Assembly (NCBI GenBank): GCA_910588865.1
Contig: CAJUSJ010000008.1
Coordinates: forward strand, 9,123-73,122
Direction of reading: 5' to 3'
Origin: an uncultured Lachnospiraceae bacterium
GTDB lineage: Bacteria; Bacillota; Clostridia; Lachnospirales; Lachnospiraceae
DNA length: 64,000 nt
The notes under the pieces were generated by a model. That model was not told where the DNA came from. It did no database searches and was given only the letters and a program-made list of their open reading frames with translations. This document shows, one piece after another, positions 7,745 through 14,788 of this stretch; the first letter of the stretch is position 1, and each line of letters opens with the position of its first letter. The translations under genes and the position numbers were made by a program.

Positions 7745-7773
7745 TTGACAAACATCTGTTCGAATACTATAAT
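7745..7773 (+). promoter_or_regulatory. Consensus promoter of the YneA-like gene
   Basis: TTGACA, a 17-base spacer and TATAAT form a perfect sigma-A promoter. A LexA-box-like site sits in the spacer and a perfect one about 15 bases downstream of the -10 box. A strong promoter under tight repression fits an SOS-induced gene. Confidence 0.9.
7750..7761. promoter_or_regulatory. LexA-box-like site 3, in the YneA-like promoter spacer
   Basis: AAACATCTGTTC differs from GAAC-N4-GTTC at one base and lies between the -35 and -10 boxes. Confidence 0.65.
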
Positions 7774-7787
7774 AGGTGCATACTTAA

Positions 7788-7799
7788 GAACAAATGTTC
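7788..7799. promoter_or_regulatory. LexA box 4, perfect palindrome near the YneA-like transcript start
   Basis: GAACAAATGTTC is a perfect match to the Gram-positive LexA consensus. It lies just downstream of the -10 box, where a bound repressor would block transcription. Confidence 0.85.
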
Positions 7800-7828
7800 G
7801 TTTTTATTTCGCGGCAGGGGAGGGCATT

Positions 7829-8158
7829 ATGAAAAAGTCTATTATCTTTTTATGGTTTGGCACAATCGCGGGCTGTACGTTTCTCGGCATCTTCTTTGTG
7901 AATGTCATGGCCAAAGAGCCCCAGCCTCCCAGAATGGTATCCTATTATACATGTATCAGGATACAGCCCGGAGACACCATCTGGAGTATCGCTGAAACTT
8001 ACAGCCAGGAAACAGACCTGTCTGTGGAGGATTATGTACTGCGGTTAAAACAGATGAACCATATAGGCGAGGATACCATCCATGCGGGACACTATCTGAC
8101 GGTCATGTACCAACGCCCTGAAGCGGAAGAGGAAGAGGACCTGAATCCTTCCCAGTGA
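7829..8158 (+). CDS. YneA-like SOS cell-division inhibitor (TM + LysM)
   Basis: This is a 109-residue protein with a short basic N-terminus, one transmembrane helix (about residues 4-27) and an extracellular LysM-like segment (about 40-90, YTCIRIQPGDTIWSIAETY then MNHIGEDTIHAGHYLTV), ending in an acidic tail. The layout and the position divergent from lexA match YneA, which delays division after DNA damage in Bacillus. The long frame starts at a TTG inside the promoter; the ATG at 7829 has aggggaggg ahead of it and is the likely start. Four LexA-box-like sites lie upstream. Function is inferred from context and domain layout. Confidence 0.8.
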   Translation: MKKSIIFLWFGTIAGCTFLGIFFVNVMAKEPQPPRMVSYYTCIRIQPGDTIWSIAETYSQETDLSVEDYVLRLKQMNHIGEDTIHAGHYLTVMYQRPEAEEEEDLNPSQ

Positions 8159-8174
8159 GCAGGGTCCTATCTGC

Positions 8175-9236
8175 CTACTGATGAGTCTCCCGGAGCCGCA
8201 CCTTATCCCTGGCGCTCCTTCGCCTGGAATCTTCCATGGCAGCATAGTGCCTTCTGGTGGTATTGACATCCGAATGTCCCAGGACATCTGCCACCAGATA
8301 GATATCACCTGTCTCCTGATAGAGAGAGGTTCCATAAGTACTCCTGAGCTTGTGAGGAGTGATTTTCTTTAAAGGATTCACCAGCTTCGCGTATTTTTTC
8401 ACCAGCTTTTCCACGCTCCTCACCGACATCCGCTTCATCTGAAGAGACAGGAAGAGAGCATTGTCATGTCCCTCCACCGGTTCCATCTCCATACGTTCCT
8501 CAAGATAATCTTTCAGAGCGTCCTCCACCTCAATGCCAAAATAGATGGTAACTTCTTTTCCGCCTTTCCGGTGTATCCTGATGCCGCCATTGTTAAAGTC
8601 AATATCGTCCAGATCCAGCCCTACACATTCCGACACCCGTATTCCAGTGCCCAGAAGGAGAGTGAGCATAGCCAGATCACGGACTTTTGTCTTATCATGA
8701 AACTGTTTCTGTTTCTCTGTAAGAGACTCCCCATTTTCAACCTCGTCAAGGAGTCTGGCCACCTCATCGATATCCAGGCGGATGATCTCCTTTTCATGAA
8801 GTTTTGGAAGCTGGACCAGCGCGGCTGGATTATTTTTTATCAGCTCCCTGCGGTAGTAATAATTGTAAAAGCTTTTCAGGGAAGAAATTTTCCTCATGAT
8901 TCCCCGTTCTTTGTTGACAACTTCCTGATTCTTGTCATTAAACCGATACTTCAAATATTCCATATATTCTTCCAGATCTGAGACAAGAAGCTGGTCCAGG
9001 TGGGAGAGTGTGATTTCTTTTATATCCAGCCTGGCGATAACAGGGTTTTCCTTGTGCAAAAAGTCAAAAAAAATCTTTAGATCATAGGCATAGGCAATCC
9101 TTGTACGGGAAGATGTCCGAGGTTCGATCCCCCGAAAAAAATCAGCACAGAATGGCGGCAGTTCCTTGATCATGCCGCGGAGCCTTTGGGTATTCTCCCT
9201 GTCCACCTGTTCATGGTATGGTAATTGTTTCATCAT
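8175..9236 (-). CDS. Tyrosine recombinase (XerC/XerD/integrase family)
   Basis: This 353-residue site-specific recombinase has an N-terminal SAM-like core-binding domain (about residues 30-140) and a C-terminal catalytic domain. Visible catalytic residues are Arg in TGIRVSE, Lys in HRKGGKEV, HxxR in HKLR, His in LGHSDVNTT and the nucleophile Tyr in RRHYAAM. The start at 9236 follows a ggagg site; the longer frame would overlap ttcA. It is convergent with the YneA-like gene, with a 16-base gap. No flanking repeats or cargo genes suggest a mobile element, so I regard it as a chromosomal Xer-like enzyme; its target site is unknown. Bacillus also has a recombinase gene (yneB) next to yneA, but of the resolvase type as I recall. 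Confidence 0.88.
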   Translation of the reverse strand: MMKQLPYHEQVDRENTQRLRGMIKELPPFCADFFRGIEPRTSSRTRIAYAYDLKIFFDFLHKENPVIARLDIKEITLSHLDQLLVSDLEEYMEYLKYRFNDKNQEVVNKERGIMRKISSLKSFYNYYYRRELIKNNPAALVQLPKLHEKEIIRLDIDEVARLLDEVENGESLTEKQKQFHDKTKVRDLAMLTLLLGTGIRVSECVGLDLDDIDFNNGGIRIHRKGGKEVTIYFGIEVEDALKDYLEERMEMEPVEGHDNALFLSLQMKRMSVRSVEKLVKKYAKLVNPLKKITPHKLRSTYGTSLYQETGDIYLVADVLGHSDVNTTRRHYAAMEDSRRRSARDKVRLRETHQ

Positions 9237-9264
9237 GTAAATCCTCCATATTAATAGTAATAAA

Positions 9265-9990
9265 TCACCGCCGGGCCTGCGGCCAGCCTGGAATATCCGC
9301 ATTCAAAACAGCGTGAAACATACGTTCTTTTACGCCGGGATTGTCCTTCTCTAACATTTTAGTTAAATTTTTAACATATTCCCGTTTTGTATAACCGTCA
9401 ACAGGACAGGGATTCTCGCGTACAGGAACCTGATATTTATTGCAGAAGCCTGTAATATCCGCTTCATCCACATAGATCAGCGGCCGAATCAGTGTAAGAC
9501 CTGTTCTGTCCAAATATGTTTTTGGGGAAAAGGAATAAAAACGTCCCTCATAGATCAAGGACAACAGCATTGTCTCCACAGTGTCATTTTTATGATGCCC
9601 ATAAGCTACCTTATTGCATCCCAGATCAAGAGCCGCCTGGTTCAACGCGCCTTTTCTCAGTTTCGCGCATAAAGAGCACGGGTTGGGTTCCTTGCGAATA
9701 TCGAACAGAATTTTCCCTATATCTGTGGAAATCACTGTATAGGGGACATCCAGCTGCTGGCAAAGCATTTTAACTGGTGTGAGATCAAATCCTTCAAGTC
9801 CAAGATCTACGGTAATTCCATGGATCTTAAAAGGTCTTGGATAAAAGTTCATAAGATTTTTCAGCGCGTACAGCAAGGTAAGGCTGTCCTTGCCGCCGGA
9901 GATTCCTACAGCGATATGGTCGCCATCATCAATCAGCTGATAGGCATCCACGGCTTGGCGAGTTAAGCTGAGCAAACGTTGTAATTTCAT
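9265..9990 (-). CDS. ttcA: TtcA/TilS-type PP-loop ATPase, probable tRNA 2-thiolation enzyme
   Basis: TtcA-family enzymes activate tRNA bases with ATP and insert sulfur using a [4Fe-4S] cluster. The 241-residue product has the PP-loop GISGGKDSL near residue 32, CSLC near residue 108 and a later Cys in ENPCPVDGYT, which together fit the cluster ligands. GHHKNDTVETMLLSL is the second family motif. It begins just after an aaggag ribosome binding site and the recombinase gene follows after 28 bases. Whether the product is 2-thiocytidine 32 or another thiolated base cannot be read from sequence. Confidence 0.87.
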   Translation of the reverse strand: MKLQRLLSLTRQAVDAYQLIDDGDHIAVGISGGKDSLTLLYALKNLMNFYPRPFKIHGITVDLGLEGFDLTPVKMLCQQLDVPYTVISTDIGKILFDIRKEPNPCSLCAKLRKGALNQAALDLGCNKVAYGHHKNDTVETMLLSLIYEGRFYSFSPKTYLDRTGLTLIRPLIYVDEADITGFCNKYQVPVRENPCPVDGYTKREYVKNLTKMLEKDNPGVKERMFHAVLNADIPGWPQARR

Positions 9991-10040
9991 AAGAAAAACT
10001 CCTTTAAAATTTCCTCTGGAAGAGTGTTAATACCAGATTT

Positions 10041-10076
10041 TAACTATTCGCAAAACACAGCTTTAACGAATAGTTA
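10041..10076. promoter_or_regulatory. Inverted repeat in the ttcA leader region
   Basis: Two perfect 10-base arms (taactattcg and cgaatagtta), separated by 16 bases, lie about 50-90 bases upstream of ttcA. A second weaker hairpin follows at about 10090-10116 (ccctgagg with ccttaggg). Candidate operator or leader structure; no known motif recognised. The remainder of the 9991-10292 gap holds the terminator at 10183 and no convincing gene. Confidence 0.45.
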
Positions 10077-10182
10077 GGCCGATTTTTAACCCTGAGGCCG
10101 TTCCTGACCCTTAGGGCTTATTATATCAAATGAATTGGAGGCGCGCAATGCGTGTTAAGCTTAAGAATTACAAGACAAAAAG

Positions 10183-10225
10183 AAAGCGCCAACGGATGAT
10201 TGATTCAGCCGCTGGCGCTTTTTTA
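10183..10225. terminator. Hairpin terminator downstream of the LCP operon
   Basis: The arms aaagcgcca and tggcgcttt, extended by cgg/ccg around a mismatch, form a long stem with T tracts on both sides: tttttta on the + strand and tttctttttg on the minus strand. It should end the minus-strand LCP-C40 transcript and can act in both directions. Confidence 0.75.
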
Positions 10226-10292
10226 TCCTACCGTATCATACCCTCATTCTGCTTTTTCGTATGTAAACGATTTAGTTCAAAGCACAATTTCT

Positions 10293-12035
10293 CTAAACCC
10301 CTGGACCCACTTCCATAGTCTCAACCACTGGTTTTTCATTTAAAACATTATCCCCCTGACCCTGATTATCAGAATTTCCCGGACCAACTGGACCGGAAGA
10401 CATTTCGCCTGGCAGGTTTTCACCAGGACCTCCAGGCTTTTCTGCCTCCTCCTGGGCACTGCTCTCTAAAACCGTGGTGGGCTCTGTGTTTTCAGAAGGG
10501 CTTTCGCTTTCTTTCCCGTTTTCCTCTGACTCAAAGCTGTCAGCCTCGTCAGTCTCAGATTCCGGGGATTCCGTCACTGCCGTATCCCCATCCCCGGAGG
10601 TATCCTCTGCCGCTGTTTCCTCTGGGGAGGTCTCTCCGGAGCCATGTTCTGTCTCCTGGCTTTCCACCTTCCCATTATTTTCTGGAGCCGGGCTCACGCC
10701 TGTGGTTGGAACTGGATTCCCTCCGCCCTCCAGCGCTTTCTGTCCGGACACCCTGGCCTCGGGGGCATTTTCCGCCACCTCCCCCATGCCGCTGTCAGAG
10801 GCGATCCTGTCGCTGATCTGTCTGACTGTGGCTGACGGCTGATGATTTTCCGTGCCATACAGAAACTGATGGAGCTGAACCACATTGCTCTCCAATGTAA
10901 GGGGTACGACACAGTCCTTCTTTCCTATAAGAGCCTCGCCTCTTGAGAAGGGGAATCCACCGGTCTCTCCGATATGATATTTTTTGATATTCCTGGCCAT
11001 GGAGATCACATCGTCAAGGCTGATGCTGGTGGACAGCTGAGGGATCACTGTCTGGGCAACAATGCTCAGGGTCTTAAAATCCGCTTCCTTCGCCTTGTTC
11101 ATAGCCAGCTGGATAACCAGCCTCTGTCTGGCGGTCCTGTTGTAATCCGTATCCATCAGCCTGAGACGGGCATAGGCCACTGCCTGTACGCCGTCCAGGT
11201 GATTCATACCCGCGTGTTCCAGGTGATGGGAACCCAGGCCTGTGGACTCCACGGTCTCTGTGATAAACGCGTTGATATAGCGAAATTCACTGTCAGAGAT
11301 CTCTAAATCAATGCCTCCTAAGATGGTGATGGCATCTGCTACTGCCTTCCAGTTAAACGTCGCGTAATCATCAATGGCCAGGTCCAGGTTCCTCTCCAAA
11401 GCCTCAATCGCCTGCTGGTGGCCGCCCTTAAAATAAGCCTCATTGATCTTGTGATAAGTTCCATCAGGGGAAATCTCTAAGTAGGTATCCCTGTACACAG
11501 ATACAAGCTTGATCTCTCCTGTTTTCCGGTCAATGACGCACAGCATCTCCACATCAGACAAAGCGCCTTTTTCCAGGCTTCCGTTGCGGGAATCCACACC
11601 GAACACAGCAACGGTCCAGTAACCCGAGCCTCCCTGGAAATACCGATATCCAAAATACACTCCGACCCCAATCATCAAAAGGAGAATTAGCCTGAAAAGA
11701 GGAAATCCGCGTTTCTGTCTCTTCTTCCTGTCTCTTTGGTGTTCCCTTGGGTCGTAGTAGTCCTGATCAGGGGCTGTTTTCTGTCTCCTTGGCCTTCTTT
11801 TCTTCCTGTTGGAGCTGCTATAATACCTGTCATCGCCATAATCCCTTGCCGGAGGCCTTCTCCGCGGCCGGGGATTTCCCTGCCTTACTGGCTCCAGATC
11901 GTCAAATTCAATGACATTCAGTTCCTGTTCCCGGCTTCCCCCTGACCTCCTTTGATGTTCTCGTTCCCTGATCTGTGTGTCCCTCCGGCGCTGCCCGCGC
12001 CTGCGCATTCTTTCCAATTCATCTTCGTGTCCCAT
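10293..12035 (-). CDS. LCP-family (LytR-CpsA-Psr) cell-wall polymer ligase
   Basis: LCP proteins attach teichoic-acid-like polymers or other glycans to peptidoglycan outside the membrane. The 580-residue product has a long Arg-rich cytoplasmic N-terminus (about residues 1-110), one transmembrane helix (about 112-132), the LCP domain (about 140-340) with VFGVDSR, DVEMLCVIDRKTG, SVYRDTYLEI, HKINEAY and the arginine-rich AYARLRLMDTDYNRTARQRLV, then a 180-residue Pro/Glu/Ser/Gly-rich tail. The ATG at 12035 follows ggagg; a TTG 3 bases earlier is possible. It starts 5 bases after the secreted C40 gene, so the two are probably co-transcribed. The long tail is unusual for the family. Confidence 0.88.
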   Translation of the reverse strand: MGHEDELERMRRRGQRRRDTQIREREHQRRSGGSREQELNVIEFDDLEPVRQGNPRPRRRPPARDYGDDRYYSSSNRKKRRPRRQKTAPDQDYYDPREHQRDRKKRQKRGFPLFRLILLLMIGVGVYFGYRYFQGGSGYWTVAVFGVDSRNGSLEKGALSDVEMLCVIDRKTGEIKLVSVYRDTYLEISPDGTYHKINEAYFKGGHQQAIEALERNLDLAIDDYATFNWKAVADAITILGGIDLEISDSEFRYINAFITETVESTGLGSHHLEHAGMNHLDGVQAVAYARLRLMDTDYNRTARQRLVIQLAMNKAKEADFKTLSIVAQTVIPQLSTSISLDDVISMARNIKKYHIGETGGFPFSRGEALIGKKDCVVPLTLESNVVQLHQFLYGTENHQPSATVRQISDRIASDSGMGEVAENAPEARVSGQKALEGGGNPVPTTGVSPAPENNGKVESQETEHGSGETSPEETAAEDTSGDGDTAVTESPESETDEADSFESEENGKESESPSENTEPTTVLESSAQEEAEKPGGPGENLPGEMSSGPVGPGNSDNQGQGDNVLNEKPVVETMEVGPGV

Positions 12036-12040
12036 CAATC

Positions 12041-14353
12041 TTATTCCTCCCCGATCAGATCCCTGTAATAAGGCAGTTCCACATCATAGGTATCGATCAT
12101 CACATTGTTTACATAGCCTGTAGTTTCATGGATCAGATACATGGATCCATCCTCTGCCCATGCCAAAAATAAATAGACATGGGGCTGCTCACCGGTCCGT
12201 ATCAGGATATCTCCGGCCCGCAGCTCTTCTTTCGCGATTCCTCTCCCGCAATTCACAAGCCCGGAAGTGCTCTGTGCCGGCAGAGGGCTTCCAAACGCTG
12301 TCCAGTACACCCAGCTGATCCAGCCGGAACAGTCGAGTCCCTTGAGAATCCGCCCGTCTTCATCAGCCCTTGTAATCGTTCCGAAACCATTTCCCTCCAA
12401 CCCGCCTCTGGACGGCTTTCCGCCCCAATAATAAGGGATACGTCCCACAGAGAAGAGAGCCTGACGAACCAGCTCCTGCCGCTTCGGAGAGGTGGTGTCT
12501 GGAAGCTTATTCAGATAGAAGGCAATCTCCGACTGAGTAAGAGGGTTGCTGACATAAAGGCTGGGAGAACTGACAAGGCCATAGAGCTCATACCAGTCCT
12601 GGGCTGCCAGAGTATCACAGAAAGACCGGGCTGCCTCATCCCAGCCATTCCACTGGCTGTCAGAAGCCATGTCCTGTTTTCCAGCCGGATCCACCTCATA
12701 AAGGCTCTGACCTTCCTTAATACCTGTGATTCGTATGGAAATATTCAGATCAACATGCCCCTGGCAGGAATCCTTCCCGCTTTCTTGTCCTCCCTGATCC
12801 GCCTCCTGGTTTTCTGAGGACACAACCGATTGGCTGTTTTCCTGGTTTTGATCCCAGGTGCCTCCGTCAGAAGTATTCTCCATGCTTTCCGAAGTTTCTC
12901 CAAAGCCGCCATCCTGATGGTTTTCCCCTCCCTCTCTGGCTCCCTCTCCCGCGCTGCCCTGGCCGCTGCCTGAACTCGCGCTCTCCAGTTCCATGTCATT
13001 TCCCTGTCCGTTCTGACCAGATGCAGCCTCTTCCCGATTTCCTGTGCCAGACGAGGCATTCCCATTTCCCTGGACTTCCAAGCCTCCTTCCGGGGACTCA
13101 CCTTCCCGCTCTCCCTCACTGGCTGGGACGGTTTCATTTCCCTGGATCTCCAAGCCCCCTTCCGGGGGATCACCTTCCCGCTCTCCCCCGCCAGCCGGGA
13201 CGGTTTCATTTCCCTGGACTTCCAAGCCTCCCCCGGGGGATTGGCTTCCCCCCTCTCCGGTGCCAGACGAGGCGGTTCCATTTCCCTGGACTTCCCCATC
13301 AACCGGGGACTGGCTTTCCCCCTCTCCGGTGCCAGACGAGGCGGTTCCATTTCCCTGAACTTCCCCATCAACCGGGGACTGGCTTTCCCCCTCTCCGGTA
13401 CGATCAGCGGCAGGCCCATTCCCCTGGACTTCCAATCCTCCTGCCGGGGGCTCACCTTCCCACTCTCCCCCACCAGCTGGGGCGGTTCCACTTCCCTGGA
13501 CCTCCAAACCACCTTGCGCGGACCCGCCTTCTGGCTGTACCGGGCCGTCAGCCGCGGACTCTGTCCGCTCATCCTGGCTGTCCCCATGAGATTCTTCTTC
13601 CTCCTGTGATCCTTCTGGTTTTTCCAGGTACTGGCATTCTTCCTCACAGTAGTAAACCTGGCTCATGGACACCTGATAAGCGTGGGAACGGTTCCAAAGG
13701 GCAGCCGCGTATTCCAGAAAATCATCGTAATCCTCCCAGCCCTGAAAATACCCAAAAACGCTGGCAAGAGACAGGATCTCCTTGGCGTTGGAATAGCCGC
13801 TGATAGGGGTTCCGTCTCCATCCCGGAAGGTGACGATCACCCGGTTCCAGGAAGTAAGTCCGCCAATATCCATGCCCTGGGCGGCGGCCATCTGATCCGG
13901 CGGTGTTTCTATGTGGCTGTAAATTCCCTGAATCCAGATGGAATCCTTCTCAGCAAGGCTCTGATAGATCCTGGCCCCATAACTGTGTGAGATATCCTCC
14001 TCCTGATCTCCATCGTCAAAATAGAAAGCAAGATTCAGCCTTTCCGGTGACCTCTCATCTTTTATCTTCTCTTCCAATGTCTCTATTTTCTCTATTGTCC
14101 GGCTGTCGGGAAGCATATCCCCTTCCAGGGGCACATCTCCTGACTCCCCAATTTCCTTTTTCGACTCCTCTGGAACAGGCAGAGGCAAACTCTCACAAAA
14201 CGCCTCTGCCCTAAAGGATATTTTTTCTTCCGGAAACAGGAATTCCCACTTCCATGTTTTCGAAATCTCAACAGCCCCGCCGCCGCCCGCCGTCATAGCC
14301 GCGACAGACAAACATATGGAGAGAAAACCTGGTATATTTTGATATTTTTTCAT
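12041..14353 (-). CDS. Secreted NlpC/P60 (C40) peptidase with long repeat region
   Basis: This 770-residue exported protein has a signal-like N-terminus (MKKYQNIPGFLSICLSVAAM), an unrecognised globular segment (about residues 95-245), a low-complexity central region rich in Gly/Glu/Ser with a 23-25-residue repeat (about 275-440), an acidic Ser/Gln linker, a helical segment around DEAARSFCDTLAAQDWYELYG, and a C-terminal C40 domain (about 630-770). Catalytic candidates are Cys in GLDCSGWISW and His in QPHVYLFLAW. The protein is likely a wall hydrolase reaching through the wall by its flexible middle. The LCP gene follows 5 bases later, so hydrolase and polymer ligase may act together. A frame of 300 residues in another phase of the repeats is not a gene. 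Confidence 0.82.
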   Translation of the reverse strand: MKKYQNIPGFLSICLSVAAMTAGGGGAVEISKTWKWEFLFPEEKISFRAEAFCESLPLPVPEESKKEIGESGDVPLEGDMLPDSRTIEKIETLEEKIKDERSPERLNLAFYFDDGDQEEDISHSYGARIYQSLAEKDSIWIQGIYSHIETPPDQMAAAQGMDIGGLTSWNRVIVTFRDGDGTPISGYSNAKEILSLASVFGYFQGWEDYDDFLEYAAALWNRSHAYQVSMSQVYYCEEECQYLEKPEGSQEEEESHGDSQDERTESAADGPVQPEGGSAQGGLEVQGSGTAPAGGGEWEGEPPAGGLEVQGNGPAADRTGEGESQSPVDGEVQGNGTASSGTGEGESQSPVDGEVQGNGTASSGTGEGGSQSPGGGLEVQGNETVPAGGGEREGDPPEGGLEIQGNETVPASEGEREGESPEGGLEVQGNGNASSGTGNREEAASGQNGQGNDMELESASSGSGQGSAGEGAREGGENHQDGGFGETSESMENTSDGGTWDQNQENSQSVVSSENQEADQGGQESGKDSCQGHVDLNISIRITGIKEGQSLYEVDPAGKQDMASDSQWNGWDEAARSFCDTLAAQDWYELYGLVSSPSLYVSNPLTQSEIAFYLNKLPDTTSPKRQELVRQALFSVGRIPYYWGGKPSRGGLEGNGFGTITRADEDGRILKGLDCSGWISWVYWTAFGSPLPAQSTSGLVNCGRGIAKEELRAGDILIRTGEQPHVYLFLAWAEDGSMYLIHETTGYVNNVMIDTYDVELPYYRDLIGEE
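13048..13520. repeat. Coding tandem repeat, about 7 units of 66-75 bases
   Basis: Seven units of 22-25 residues resembling GGLEVQGNGTASSGTGEG plus ESQSPVD lie in frame inside the C40 gene. Two adjacent units near 13260-13400 are nearly identical over 69 bases, suggesting recent duplication. Unit number is likely to vary between strains. Edges are approximate. Confidence 0.85.
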
Positions 14354-14481
14354 GAATCGTACCTGATTCCTTTATAATAGCTGCTTTTCAACTATAAGAA
14401 TATAGCACATTCCGTTTACGAAATACACTAAGAAATCATTAAAAATTAATTAAGGGTCATAAATTCCGCGCCTGGAACCAG

Positions 14482-14510
14482 TTGACGCGTAAGATATATA
14501 AGGCTATAAT
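14482..14510 (+). promoter_or_regulatory. Promoter of glmS
   Basis: TTGACG, a 17-base spacer and TATAAT lie upstream of the glmS ribozyme. Transcription would begin near 14517. The 14354-14480 stretch upstream is AT-rich and shows no gene. Confidence 0.85.
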
Positions 14511-14549
14511 AGACAGGACCTTATGAACAGGAGGCATAAGTGTAAATAG

Positions 14550-14730
14550 CAGAGCTAAGCGCCAGTACCTGACCGTGAACGTGAACGGAGTCATCCGGCG
14601 GCTTCAGGTTGACGAGGTGGAGGGGTTTATCGAATTTTCGGCGGGTACCCTCCCATGCCGCTTCGGGCGTGTGATGCGGGACGAAATATGCGGGCAACCG
14701 CAAAACAAACGTGCCGCAACCGGAGCCATT
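14550..14730 (+). ncRNA. glmS ribozyme (glucosamine-6-phosphate riboswitch)
   Basis: The leader of glmS contains the conserved ribozyme elements: agcgccagtacctga at the 5' end, then ggcttcaggttgacgaggtgg, ggggtttatcga, ggcgggtaccctcccatgcc and a 3' pairing region ending with gggcaaccgcaaaac. Self-cleavage is expected just before the G at 14559 in the ctaagcgcc context. Glucosamine-6-phosphate acts as cofactor, and cleavage exposes the message to decay. Boundaries are approximate; recognition is by conserved core, not by computed structure. Confidence 0.95.
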
Positions 14731-14788
14731 TTGATATCACATATACTGAGGGCTTTAAAAGCCTGAATAAAGAATGGAGAATCATTTT

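Noticed and set aside
10148..10318. Small basic + strand ORF with a good ribosome binding site (starts MRVKLKNYKTKRKRQR)
   Set aside because: A strong hairpin terminator lies inside the frame; the peptide has no recognised family. Kept only as a remote possibility.
12745..13647. 300-residue minus-strand frame in another phase of the C40 gene
   Set aside because: The repeat unit is a multiple of three bases, so a second frame stays open across it; composition is Arg/Lys-rich nonsense and no start signal is seen.
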